A DNA stretch of 64,000 nucleotides from Lawsonibacter sp900766145 (GTDB lineage Bacteria; Bacillota; Clostridia; Oscillospirales; Oscillospiraceae), in the NCBI RefSeq assembly GCF_030372275.1, contig NZ_JAUDDJ010000005.1; one strand, written 5' to 3'. A program made the translations under genes and the position numbers. Of this stretch, positions 16,052 through 24,156 are shown one piece after another. The notes below the pieces were generated by a model. It saw nothing but the letters and a program-made list of their open reading frames with translations, did no database searches and was not told where the DNA came from. The first letter of the stretch is position 1, and the number at the start of each line of letters is the position of its first letter.

Positions 16052-16341
16052 GTTGCCTCCCCCTTTCCAAGGGCCGCAAAGCGGGCGGGGTCAAAGTTGG
16101 GGTTGATGGCCCCCTCCACCGACTCCACCGGCCGGCCGCAGCCGGGACACAGGCCCTGCTGGGCCTGTATCCGGCAGCTGGGGCACAGTCGTTCCAGTTC
16201 TTCCTCCCGGTCCAGCACCATGTGGGTCAGACACCACAGGTAGTCCCGGTCCCGCATCTGTCGGGCCCGCGCCTCGGTGGGCAGAGCCCCAAAGGCCCGC
16301 AGCACCCGCCAGCGCAGCCGGTCCGCGCCGTCGGCGGCTAC
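16048..16341 (-). CDS. Frameshift extension of tail chaperone with zinc ribbon
   Basis: An open frame of 97 codons in the -1 frame relative to the chaperone, continuous from its slippery site (16341-16347) to a TGA at 16048. A separate start is possible only from a GTG at about 16305 without a good ribosome site, so it is most likely made as the C-terminal part of a 210-residue fusion, as gpGT-type chaperones are. It contains C-P-S-C and C-P-G-C pairs eleven residues apart (about residue 54 of the extension), a zinc-ribbon pattern. That is unusual for tail chaperone extensions as far as I know. Confidence 0.65.
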   Translation of the reverse strand, partial: VAADGADRLRWRVLRAFGALPTEARARQMRDRDYLWCLTHMVLDREEELERLCPSCRIQAQQGLCPGCGRPVESVEGAINPNFDPARFAALGKGEAT

Positions 16342-16679
16342 TTTTTTTTTACCTCATCCGCCTGCTCCTGGCTGAGGGTCAGGGGGGGATTCTCCTCTCG
16401 GTTAAACCGGCTCCAGGTCCGGGCCAGGTTGGAGATCTCCTCCACCCGCAGCCCGGAGAGCACGGCCTCTCCGCTGGAGAATACACATTCGCCCTCCTGA
16501 GTCTCCAAAGCCCGGGCCAGCAGGCAGGCGTTGGCGCACAGCGCCCGCTCCCACTCCTCCTGGCAAAGCTTGTCGGCCTCCCGCCGGGCCTGGAGAATCT
16601 CCAGGGCGGACAGCAGCCGCAGGCGCATGCCGTTGTCCAGCTCCATATAGTCCCGGCCGGCCAAAATGGAAGGACTCAT
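16338..16679 (-). CDS. Tail assembly chaperone (XkdN-like)
   Basis: A 113-residue, mostly helical, charged protein directly after the tail tube gene, the place of XkdN/gpG-type chaperones that coat the tape measure. The ATG at 16679 is used because it directly follows the tube gene's TAA; the frame extends a further 12 codons upstream into that gene. It ends EVKKK-stop on nine adenines followed by G-TAG, which contains the slippery heptamer A AAA AAG in the correct phase. Confidence 0.75.
   Translation of the reverse strand: MSPSILAGRDYMELDNGMRLRLLSALEILQARREADKLCQEEWERALCANACLLARALETQEGECVFSSGEAVLSGLRVEEISNLARTWSRFNREENPPLTLSQEQADEVKKK
16341..16347 (-). promoter_or_regulatory. Programmed -1 frameshift site A AAA AAG
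   Basis: Zero-frame codons AAA AAG directly before TAG; a slip of one base backward continues GTA GCC GCC GAC into an open 97-codon frame. A Shine-Dalgarno-like AGGAG lies about 16 bases upstream, and a CCGCC ... GGCGG stem can form just downstream. Both are known stimulators of bacterial -1 shifts, as in dnaX. Confidence 0.75.
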
Positions 16680-16680
16680 C

Positions 16681-17070
16681 TTACGCCTCCATTTCCAGGC
16701 GCTTGGAGGCCACAATGGTCACCTTCTCCAGCACCATGTCGCCCAGGGTGCCGCTCTCCTGAATGGAGGACCAGTGGCAGCCGGAGTAGACGATCTTCCG
16801 GTCGGGCTTGCAGATGACCAGAGAGAAGTCGGCCAGGGAATAAAAGTCGATGCCGTCCTGCACCGCCTCATCAGTGGCGTACAGGCGGCTGAGCTCCAGT
16901 ACATGGGTGGTCTGGCCGGGGATGGTAGCCACGGGCTCCTCCTCGCCGAAGGCCTCCACCGCCCGGCTGGTCTTGTCGGAGCGGGCGGAGTAGCTCTGCA
17001 CCACCGCCACCTTGACACCGTCTACCTCCAGGTAGATGTCGCTGCTGGTGGGAAATCCTGTGATACTCAA
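16681..17070 (-). CDS. Contractile tail tube protein (XkdM-like)
   Basis: A 129-residue protein right after the sheath gene, the length and position of tail tube proteins (XkdM, DUF2001 type). It shows the beta-rich pattern with DIYLEVDGVKVAVVQSYSA near the start and ending DMVLEKVTIVASKRLEME. It should form the inner tube through which DNA would pass. Confidence 0.82.
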   Translation of the reverse strand: MSITGFPTSSDIYLEVDGVKVAVVQSYSARSDKTSRAVEAFGEEEPVATIPGQTTHVLELSRLYATDEAVQDGIDFYSLADFSLVICKPDRKIVYSGCHWSSIQESGTLGDMVLEKVTIVASKRLEMEA

Positions 17071-17082
17071 TGTAATCCCTCC

Positions 17083-18144
17083 TTAAATCACGATGTGGGC
17101 GGTCAGCCAGATCTGGTTGAGGCCGTGGGCCACGGTAAAGGTGAACTCCACCACGCACACGGTGGGGTCCTCGGAGTGGGCGGAGACGGTGACCTGATCA
17201 TAGCCGGTGATAATCTCCCGGCTCATTTTGTTCTCCAGCTCCAGCACCACCTGGGTGCGGATGGCGCCCCGGCTCTGGGCGGTGTTCTTGGCCCGGCGGA
17301 ACTTGCTGCGCAGGCTGTCCCGCAGGGTAGGGATTACGTCATCCACAATAAGAATGGTGGACAGCTCCCGCCAGGTGGTGTCCTCCACCTCGCCGCTGGA
17401 GGTGCGGGTGGTGATGCCCCGCACCACGCTCACCTGTCCGTTGACGCTCTCTACAGGGGTGACGCCGCCCCGCACCAGCAGGTCGATGTCGTTGTCGCTG
17501 TACTGCTGGCTCAGACCTTTCAGGCCCAGCAGTTCCGCGCCGCCCAAGGGAATGGCGGGGTCGGACTGGGAGGCGATGGCGCCGGCCACAGCGGCCGCGG
17601 TGCTCAGACCGTCCACCGCGGCGTCCTCGCCGTCCACGGAGCTGGGGGCTACCAGTACCACGCGCTCGCAGTTGAGCCCCTTGGCCCGCTCCACCAGGGC
17701 GCTCACCTCCTCGCCGGCGGCGCCGCCTACCACGGCGATGCGCTCGCGGCGGGCGGCGCTGGCGGACAGTACGCTGTCCCGCAGGGCCTGCTGCACCGCC
17801 AGCTGGGTGCTGTCGCACAGCATGACCCGGATATTCTCCACGCTGCCCAGGGCCTCAAAGGCGGCCTCATAGCCCTCCTCGTTGGCCACAGGGACGGCTA
17901 CCACGGCGGCCGCGCCGTTGAGCAGGGCCACGCGGATGAGCTCCGCCATGTCCTGCTTGCCCTCCTGGCTGCCGAAGGTGGACACCGCCGCCTCATAGCT
18001 GGTCACCGTGATGGGTACCCCGGCGGCAGCCACCGAGTTGATGGCCGCCAGGCCTACGATCTGATGTCCTCCGCTGCCCCGCACCAGGGTGGAGGCGTCG
18101 TAGGAGGAGTAGACGCCGGGGCGCTCGTGAGTGGTCAAATTCAT
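17083..18144 (-). CDS. Contractile tail sheath protein (XkdK-like)
   Basis: A 353-residue sheath protein. It begins MNLTTHERPGVYSSYDAS, the R-P-G-V-Y motif that opens many sheath proteins. The body has VGLAAINS...GVPITVTSYEAAVSTFG, and the C-terminal domain, which forms the inter-subunit handshake, includes RGITTRTSSGEVEDTTWRELS and a run to VVEFTFTVAHGLNQI. Its presence shows a contractile (myovirus-type) tail. It overlaps the preceding gene by 4 bases. Confidence 0.9.
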   Translation of the reverse strand: MNLTTHERPGVYSSYDASTLVRGSGGHQIVGLAAINSVAAAGVPITVTSYEAAVSTFGSQEGKQDMAELIRVALLNGAAAVVAVPVANEEGYEAAFEALGSVENIRVMLCDSTQLAVQQALRDSVLSASAARRERIAVVGGAAGEEVSALVERAKGLNCERVVLVAPSSVDGEDAAVDGLSTAAAVAGAIASQSDPAIPLGGAELLGLKGLSQQYSDNDIDLLVRGGVTPVESVNGQVSVVRGITTRTSSGEVEDTTWRELSTILIVDDVIPTLRDSLRSKFRRAKNTAQSRGAIRTQVVLELENKMSREIITGYDQVTVSAHSEDPTVCVVEFTFTVAHGLNQIWLTAHIVI

Positions 18145-18647
18145 AAGGTTCTCTCCCCTCTGATTTCAAAGTCCAGGAATTCGCCCTGCTCCTGGGTGTT
18201 GCTGAACACCAGCAGGGCGGTGCACACCAGCTGGGCCGGGCGCTTGAGCAGCCGGGCCTGCTGGTCATAGTCGGTCTCTCCGCAGGAGAAGGCGCCCGGC
18301 GCCAGCCCCTTAGGGCCGGGGGGCAGACAGGCCTGGGCCAGGGCGGCCCAGGTCTGCTCCAGCGCGGTGGGATCTGTGCCGGGGGCGGCATACAGGTCCA
18401 GACCAAAGGTCAGGGTGACCGTCTTGCCGTACCGCTCCTCCCACTGCTGGGTGTCTGGGTTCAGCCGCTGCCCCAGATAGCCGGAAAAGCCCGCCGGAGC
18501 GCTCTCACACCCCCGCAGGGAGACAGAGATCACCGGAGTTTCCATCTGGGGACGGTCTCCGGCGGGCCAGGCGGTGCGGGCGGGCAGCCCCTGATCCTGG
18601 AGGTACTGGCACAGCACCTCTACCGCCTGTTCCATGGGGGTGCTCAT
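18141..18647 (-). CDS. Tail terminator / neck-type protein
   Basis: A 168-residue protein placed directly before the sheath gene, the position of tail-completion (tail terminator) proteins in PBSX-like modules. The ATG at 18647 overlaps the stop of the previous gene (ATGA). The body contains PVISVSLRGCESAP, YGKTVTLTFGLDLYAAPGTDP and a late beta strand pair, compatible with the gpU/XkdJ type fold, but I do not recognise a specific family. Function is by position. Confidence 0.6.
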   Translation of the reverse strand: MSTPMEQAVEVLCQYLQDQGLPARTAWPAGDRPQMETPVISVSLRGCESAPAGFSGYLGQRLNPDTQQWEERYGKTVTLTFGLDLYAAPGTDPTALEQTWAALAQACLPPGPKGLAPGAFSCGETDYDQQARLLKRPAQLVCTALLVFSNTQEQGEFLDFEIRGERTL

Positions 18648-18982
18648 ACTCCTGCCCCCTCTCCTTTGTCTCTGGGACGCAGTACCGCCCAAATGTGGGA
18701 CACGCTGCTTCCTACGTACACCGGGTGGGCGGAGGTGACGGCGTAGCCCCCCCCCTCAAACTCCACCCAGTCGCGGTTGGCTGTTAAGGGACAGCTGGGG
18801 TCGCCCAGATATAAAAACCGGTCCTCACGCTGCCAGCCCAGGGGGGAGGGTAGGCTCTGGGCCTGTCCCTTCTCCCGGATAGGCTGGAGGAAGGCCCGGG
18901 CGTCCACTGCCGTGTCCCCCTGGTGGAGGACCACCCGCTGGCCGTACTTGGCCAGCAGGGCGGCCCAGGCCGTGTCCATCAT
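18644..18982 (-). CDS. Head closure / head-tail adaptor protein
   Basis: A 112-residue protein starting at an ATG (18982) that overlaps the previous stop (ATGATG). The beta-rich sequence (RVVLHQGDTAVDARAFLQPIREKG ... REDRFLYLGDPSCPL ... DWVEFEGGGYAVTSAHPV) resembles the small barrel of head-completion stopper proteins. The longer open frame reaching back to 19255 is out of context. Function is inferred from position and fold impression. Confidence 0.6.
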   Translation of the reverse strand: MMDTAWAALLAKYGQRVVLHQGDTAVDARAFLQPIREKGQAQSLPSPLGWQREDRFLYLGDPSCPLTANRDWVEFEGGGYAVTSAHPVYVGSSVSHIWAVLRPRDKGEGAGV

Positions 18983-19329
18983 CCCGTCACCCCCTGAAAA
19001 TAAAAGCCGTCGTCGGTGAGATAGGGGGCCATCAGCCGCTGGATCTGCTCGGTGAGCCCACTGGTGTCCCCGCCGTTCCCCGTCTGGATGGATACATCCC
19101 CGGCGGTAAAGGAGGTCACGCCGCTGCCGCCGCCGGCAGCATGCAGCCCGTCCAGTGCCATCCAGGCCGCGCACACCACAAAGGCGTCGGTACAGTCCTG
19201 GGGGGTGAGACCGGGACGCAGCTGGGCGGCCAGAGTCCGCTCCGCCGCGGCGCACAGGGGCTCCAGAATGGCCCGCTGATCCTCCGAGGCGCCCATGGCG
19301 ATGGCTAAAGCGATGATCTGCTCGGTCAT
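18979..19329 (-). CDS. Head-tail connector protein (gp6-like)
   Basis: A 116-residue, largely helical protein directly after the major capsid gene, the usual place of the gp6/gp15-type connector that docks on the portal. It has a helical N-terminal half with CTDAFVVCAAWMALDGL, a Gly/Ser/Thr-rich loop with FTAGDVSIQTG and a C-terminal helix. It overlaps neighbours by 4 bases on both sides. Confidence 0.62.
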   Translation of the reverse strand: MTEQIIALAIAMGASEDQRAILEPLCAAAERTLAAQLRPGLTPQDCTDAFVVCAAWMALDGLHAAGGGSGVTSFTAGDVSIQTGNGGDTSGLTEQIQRLMAPYLTDDGFYFQGVTG

Positions 19330-20345
19330 GCCTGCACCTTCAGCACGTGGGAGGCCTCCTGGAAGATCTTCGCAAAGCCGCTGATGGTGGTGATGGCCGC
19401 CCGCTCCAGCTGGCGGTCAATGAGCTTGTCGTACTCCACCATCACGTCGCTGCCCTGAATGAGCTCCAGAGCGTAGCGCTTGTCCAGGCCCACTGCCGTC
19501 TTTTCAGGCAGCACGCTGGTGCGCAGCAGGTTGGCGCCCAGGGGGGTGGACAGCTTGCCGGTGCCCTGGAAGTTGAGGCCGGTGAGGGGGTTCTGGAACT
19601 CGGGGAGTTTCAGCAGCTTCACCATCACATCGGGGCTCACCAGCAGGGTGTTCATCTCGTAGGGCTCAAACTTGGCCCAGAAGTCCACCAGGTCGTCGTA
19701 GGTCAGGGTGTCGGAGGCGGCGGTGGTGAACACATCGGCGGCGTTGTCGTTGCCGTCGCCGTTGATAAGTACATCCACGCCGTCGGCCAGAAGCATCTGG
19801 GCGATGTGGGCGCCGATCTGGCGCAGGGTGACGGAGAACAGGTCCAGCTTGCGGTAGCGCACCGACTCATAGGAGGCCACCAGCATGCGGCCCCGCTTGT
19901 GCAGCTTAATGAGGTTGGTCTGCACCTTGATGGTGGTGCTGGGAATGGCGGCGCCCTCGTCTACCGCACGCAGCTCCTTCTCCTCGCCGCCAGCCTGGGC
20001 AGCGATGGAGCGGTAGTCCATGCCGTCAAAGTTGGTGGTGGCGGCGGTGATGGAGGGAATGAGGTTGCTCTCATCCATGCCCTGGCGGACCGAGCGGGCG
20101 ATGTACTCGGGGAAGAGGACGGCGGCGTCGGCGGTGCGGAAGAACTTCTCCACCGCGTCGCAGCCCGCGCCCTTTACCTTGATGTCAAAGCGCTTGAGCT
20201 GGCGCTGAAAGGCGTCCAGGCCCTCCAGGCTGGTGCCCTTATACTGCTCGGAGGGGTCCAGGCGCTCCAGCACCTGGGTAAAGGTGCTGCCCGCCTCCTG
20301 ATACATGCCCTTCTCCAGCTTCAAAGTGTCATAACGATTGGCCAT
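19326..20345 (-). CDS. Major capsid protein (HK97-fold type)
   Basis: A 339-residue capsid protein. I place the start at the ATG at 20345, eleven bases after AAAGGAG, rather than at a GTG that overlaps that ribosome site. Typical blocks are FPEYIARSVRQGMDESNLIPSIT (end of the N-arm), the E-loop region with VDEGAAIP, the spine helix with LHKRGRMLVASYESVRYRK, the A-domain with TNLIK, NTLLVSPDVMVKLLKLPEF, and a C-terminal AITTISGFAKIFQEAS. No separate long N-terminal scaffold is fused; the upstream protease gene carries a coiled-coil tail. Confidence 0.85.
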   Translation of the reverse strand: MANRYDTLKLEKGMYQEAGSTFTQVLERLDPSEQYKGTSLEGLDAFQRQLKRFDIKVKGAGCDAVEKFFRTADAAVLFPEYIARSVRQGMDESNLIPSITAATTNFDGMDYRSIAAQAGGEEKELRAVDEGAAIPSTTIKVQTNLIKLHKRGRMLVASYESVRYRKLDLFSVTLRQIGAHIAQMLLADGVDVLINGDGNDNAADVFTTAASDTLTYDDLVDFWAKFEPYEMNTLLVSPDVMVKLLKLPEFQNPLTGLNFQGTGKLSTPLGANLLRTSVLPEKTAVGLDKRYALELIQGSDVMVEYDKLIDRQLERAAITTISGFAKIFQEASHVLKVQA

Positions 20346-20369
20346 ATTCGTCCACGCTCCTTTCACAAT

Positions 20370-20711
20370 TTACAGGCACACCACAGCGGTGTGGGCGGCG
20401 TCGTCCACCGAGACCACCAGGGCGGTCACGCCGGTGGAGGCGGTCTTCACCTTGCCGGTGCCATCGGCGGCCAGAATAACCTGGCCCAGGCTCACCGAGC
20501 CGGAGATGGGCAGAGTCATGAAGCCCTTCACCTGTACCCCGGCAAAGCCCTTGCGGTTGGACAGGGCCAGACCGCAAAAGAGGTCGTTGTCGCTGCACGC
20601 GCCCACCTGGCCGTCGTCGGTGATCTTCACCACATGGCCGGGGACCACGTCCTCCTTGGCCAGAAAAGTGGCGGTCACGGCGCCGATCTCTTCAAACGAA
20701 ACCTGATTCAT
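20370..20711 (-). CDS. Capsid decoration / stabilisation protein
   Basis: A 113-residue beta-rich protein before the capsid gene. It reads like DUF2190-type capsid cement proteins: VVPGHVVKITDDGQVGACSDND, GFMTLPISGSVSLGQVILAADGTGKVKT. Such proteins bind the capsid lattice from outside. The position fits; the exact family was not confirmed. Confidence 0.68.
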   Translation of the reverse strand: MNQVSFEEIGAVTATFLAKEDVVPGHVVKITDDGQVGACSDNDLFCGLALSNRKGFAGVQVKGFMTLPISGSVSLGQVILAADGTGKVKTASTGVTALVVSVDDAAHTAVVCL

Positions 20712-20760
20712 GCTTGTTCCTCCTTAAAATGAAACTGAAGTTGATTTTTGTCGTACGTCA

Positions 20761-21693
20761 CTAAATAAGAAAAGCTCCGTCCTCCTGGGACAGAGACTGG
20801 GACTTCTGTGTGTAGGGCAGCTGCAGGGGATAGCTCTTGGCTGCCTTCTGGCCGTAGAGCCGCTGGAGCTGGCGCAGCTCGGGCTCCTCCAGGTGCTGGG
20901 CCATGCGCTGCAAGACCTTCATGTCGGCCTGAGGGTCGGCCAGGGCAGCCAGACGCACCACATCCTCCCGTAGCTCCTTGAGGGCACGCACGCCCAGTTC
21001 GGCCTGGGCTTTCAGCGTTTCAATCTCGCCAGCAAAGCGGGGGTAATCGGCCAGCAGCTCCTTGAGGGTCTCATAGTGCTTGCCTCCCATGGCCTTCACC
21101 ACGCCCGCCTGGGGCTGGGCGGGGACGGCCACAAAGGAAAATTCATAGGCGTCGGCAGGCTCCTCCAGACTGAGATAGCATAGCTTCCCGTCATAGACCT
21201 GGCCGGGCTGATGGCCGCAGCCAGCCCCGGCCTCCTCTCCGCAGATGGAGCACACACGGCGCTTCACCGCGCAGCCCACGCTCACTTCCTTTTTGATGCC
21301 GCCGTCAATTTCGGCGATGAGTCCCCGGTTGTCGTCGGTGCGTACCATATAGGCCCGGGCCTTCAGCCAGCAGTAGGGGTCCCCCGCCTGGGTGACCCGC
21401 TCGGGCTCAGAGATGACCTGGGTGGAAAAGATTCGTGCGGATTGATTGCGGGCCGACCAGTTGTGGTCAAAGATGCCGCTCTTGCCCAAAAACAGGGGGG
21501 CCAGAGCCTCCAGCGTCTGGGCGGGGAACCGCTCAAAATCCCGGTCCACCTCGTTGTCGCACAGCCGCACGGAGAAGACGTATACCTCCTGGGCGGTGAG
21601 GGGCTTTTTGCTCCAGGTGTTGATGAGCTCCAACTCCTCGGGGCTCACCCTCTCAGCCTGCTGCAAGGCCAGGGCGGTTTTGGTAATGTTCAA
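20761..21693 (-). CDS. XkdF-like putative prohead protease with scaffold tail
   Basis: A 310-residue protein resembling PBSX XkdF. The start is a TTG at 21693 eight bases after GGGAGG; its T-TGA overlaps the portal stop codon, so translation is coupled. The N-terminal domain (about 1-215) holds a GKSGIFDHNWSARNQSARIFS segment with a histidine and an EVSVGCAVKRRVCSICGEE block with four cysteines, then EFSFVAVPAQPQAGVVKA, which reads like the end of a prohead protease. Residues 220-300 are long charged helices, like a scaffolding domain. The open frame continues upstream of the TTG inside the portal gene only as a shadow. Confidence 0.75.
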   Translation of the reverse strand: MNITKTALALQQAERVSPEELELINTWSKKPLTAQEVYVFSVRLCDNEVDRDFERFPAQTLEALAPLFLGKSGIFDHNWSARNQSARIFSTQVISEPERVTQAGDPYCWLKARAYMVRTDDNRGLIAEIDGGIKKEVSVGCAVKRRVCSICGEEAGAGCGHQPGQVYDGKLCYLSLEEPADAYEFSFVAVPAQPQAGVVKAMGGKHYETLKELLADYPRFAGEIETLKAQAELGVRALKELREDVVRLAALADPQADMKVLQRMAQHLEEPELRQLQRLYGQKAAKSYPLQLPYTQKSQSLSQEDGAFLI

Positions 21694-22832
21694 CTTGCTT
21701 CCCTCCCAATCTCTTCTGCCTGGGCGTGGAGCAGCTGGGCCCGGGCCTCTTCCACGATGTCCTGGAGGTTGATATCCTCCCACTCAATGCTCACCTGGTC
21801 GTCAAAGCCGCCCAGGCGCAGCCACAGCCGGCAGATGCGCCGGAGCATGGGGTCCAGACTGCGGCGGATGGCGGTAATTTCACTGGTGAGCAGGTCGGCC
21901 TGCTGGGCGCTCATGCGCTCGGTGGACGACCAGGACAGCCCCAGCAGGAAGGGGGGGATGCCCGTCTTGGCCACCAGCTGCTCCAGAATCTGGCGCACCG
22001 GCACCTCACTATCCAAGATCTGGTTGTCCGCGCCAATGACCTTGATGTCTACATCCCCCACCGCCACAAAGTCCCGCACCGCACCCTGGCGGGAGGACTG
22101 CATGGCCTGAGACCACTGGCTGGCCACCTGCTCGCCCCGCTCCTGGGCGGAGAGGGGGCTGTTCTCGTCGGGCTTACACACCACGGCAAAGCGCAGGTTG
22201 CCCACCCGCTCCCAGTTCTGACCCAGGGCCTGGTAGATTTTCAGCAGCACTCCGGTGAGAAACGGCATGGAGCGCAGCATGGATACGCCATAGGGGTGCT
22301 CGGCCTCAGGCTGGAAGGGGGTGAAGAGCAGCAACTGCTGCCAGGGCAGCTCCTTGGGCTGGCCCCCGTCCTCCCGCACACACAGACGAAAGTCCAGGGG
22401 AGAGTCCCCTTCCCGAATTTCCACCAGAGCGGGGTCCGCGCACAGCAGGGCGGCAATGGTTTTGCCCTGGGGGTCCAGTACCATCTCGCCTACGCCCTGG
22501 CCGCAGGTGAGCATACAGTCCAGATACTGGTCCAGAAAGGACTGGATGCCCTGCTGCCCCCGGCCGGTGTCCACCGTGGTCAGAAAGCGGTTCAGGCCTT
22601 GCTGGGCCCGGGTGTCGCCGCAGCGCACCTGTACCCCGCCGCACAGCCGCACCATTTTCCAGATGGCGGCGTCGATAATAGGCACTGCCTCACGGATAGA
22701 GCGGTAGAGGCTAATCTCCCCGCTGCGCAAAGGCACATACTGGTCCAGTACCCCGAAGGGGTGGCGCTCCCAGTCCCTCAGCTGGACCTGAGGGGGTTTC
22801 CTCGCTGGTTTTTTCTTCTCAAACCATTTCAA
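21690..22832 (-). CDS. Phage portal protein
   Basis: A 380-residue portal forming the ring through which DNA enters the head. The start is a TTG seven bases after AAGGAGG. The body carries EAVPIIDAAIWKMVRLCGG, an LDPQGKTIAALLCADPALVEI block, PYGVSMLRSMPFLTGVLLKIYQALGQNWERVGN, and the end GIPPFLLGLSWSSTERMSAQQADLL, all typical of portals in PBSX-like modules. It is somewhat short compared with many portals but appears intact. Confidence 0.85.
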   Translation of the reverse strand: MKWFEKKKPARKPPQVQLRDWERHPFGVLDQYVPLRSGEISLYRSIREAVPIIDAAIWKMVRLCGGVQVRCGDTRAQQGLNRFLTTVDTGRGQQGIQSFLDQYLDCMLTCGQGVGEMVLDPQGKTIAALLCADPALVEIREGDSPLDFRLCVREDGGQPKELPWQQLLLFTPFQPEAEHPYGVSMLRSMPFLTGVLLKIYQALGQNWERVGNLRFAVVCKPDENSPLSAQERGEQVASQWSQAMQSSRQGAVRDFVAVGDVDIKVIGADNQILDSEVPVRQILEQLVAKTGIPPFLLGLSWSSTERMSAQQADLLTSEITAIRRSLDPMLRRICRLWLRLGGFDDQVSIEWEDINLQDIVEEARAQLLHAQAEEIGREAS

Positions 22833-22899
22833 GTATCTTCCTCCTTTTCAAGCCAATTCCGGTTGTATTTCAGGAACCTGTCCCATAAACTGGAGTAGG

Positions 22900-24156
22900 C
22901 TAAAATCCAGTCCGCTCCACACTTCCGGCGAAAAAGCCGCCGGAAGAACCGGCGGCAATGGTAGCGGCAAAGTATCGAATGTCGTCCATGGAGTGGTCAT
23001 GTTCTTTTACCACCCGGTCGCCGCCGCTGCCGCTGGTGTCCCAACGGTACAGGCCAAATTCCCGAATGGCGTCCCGGCAGGGGGAACAGATGACCAGCTT
23101 TCCCTCTTTCAGCAGCCGGGCAGTGAGCCGGATGCCGGAGAGCACGTCGTTGTGAGCCTTCCGTACCGGGAGCCCTCGCCGCCGCAGTACCTCAATGAAG
23201 CTGGCAGCGGAGGGGTCCACCACCACCGCCCCCAGGGGGCGGCCTTTGACCAGAGCGTCCAAGTCGTCGGCGTACTCCTGGTCCGTTTTTTGCTTTCTGG
23301 CCTGGCGGGAGTTGTAGTAGTACTCCTCCAGCCGGTACCACACCCCGTTTTTTTCCCCCCAGAGTCCCATGGAGGTGGGGTTCACTGTTCCATAGTCACA
23401 GGAGACATAGAAGGGCCCGCTTACGTCCAGGGGTGGCTCCCGCACCAGGTCCTGGGAGAAGAAGTCGTACACCAGGCCCTCCGCGTTCACCCACTCCCCC
23501 AGCACAAACCGGCGGTAGAAGGCCCCCTGAAACAGGGTACGGTAGCGCTCCAGCATGGCAGGGGAGAGGCTGGGGTTGTCCGTCATGGCAAAAGACAGCC
23601 GCAGCGCCTTTTTTTCTTCCGCTTTCTGAATCCACTCCTGGTAAAACCAGTGGGCAGGACTCTCCGGGTTGCAGGAAAACCACAGTCGGCTCCCTTCCAC
23701 GGAGCACCGGGCGCACACCTGCTCCACAAAGGAGCGGGGCATCAGGGCCACCTCGTCCAGCAGTGCCCCGGCCAGGGTGATACCCTGCACCAGAGCGGCG
23801 GAGCGCTCATCCAGGCCGCCGAAGAGGTAGAAGGTGTTGCTGCGCTGGCCCAGGGAGACAGTGAGCTGGTTGCGGGAGGTCCGCTCCCGGCAGACAAAGC
23901 CCAGCTGTCTCAAGAGGGGGAGCAGCTCACTGAGGAGATTGCGCCGTACCGAGGGGACCGACTTGCCGCACAGGGCAAAGGTCTTGCCCTGGAAGCAGCT
24001 CATGGCCCAGCAGAAGAAGGACAGGCCGGTGCACAGGGTTTTGCCGCTGCGGACCGCCCCGTCGCAGATGATGGCCTGATGCTCCCGGTAGGGGGAGTTG
24101 GGCCGCCACCAGGTGAGTACTTGCCGCTGCTTTTTGGAGAAGATGAACGGCTTCAT
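22900..24156 (-). CDS. Phage terminase large subunit, PBSX family
   Basis: DNA-packaging motor, 418 residues. The ATPase domain has the Walker A-type CDGAVRSGKT (about residue 30-39), a Walker B region ending ALLDEVALMP, and later the nuclease-domain residues in YVSCDYGTVNPTSMGLWG and GAVVVDPSAASFIEVLRRRG. It is the usual XtmB length and no break is visible. It overlaps the small subunit by 4 bases. The enzyme looks intact in both ATPase and nuclease halves, so packaging of DNA is at least possible. Confidence 0.9.
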   Translation of the reverse strand: MKPFIFSKKQRQVLTWWRPNSPYREHQAIICDGAVRSGKTLCTGLSFFCWAMSCFQGKTFALCGKSVPSVRRNLLSELLPLLRQLGFVCRERTSRNQLTVSLGQRSNTFYLFGGLDERSAALVQGITLAGALLDEVALMPRSFVEQVCARCSVEGSRLWFSCNPESPAHWFYQEWIQKAEEKKALRLSFAMTDNPSLSPAMLERYRTLFQGAFYRRFVLGEWVNAEGLVYDFFSQDLVREPPLDVSGPFYVSCDYGTVNPTSMGLWGEKNGVWYRLEEYYYNSRQARKQKTDQEYADDLDALVKGRPLGAVVVDPSAASFIEVLRRRGLPVRKAHNDVLSGIRLTARLLKEGKLVICSPCRDAIREFGLYRWDTSGSGGDRVVKEHDHSMDDIRYFAATIAAGSSGGFFAGSVERTGF

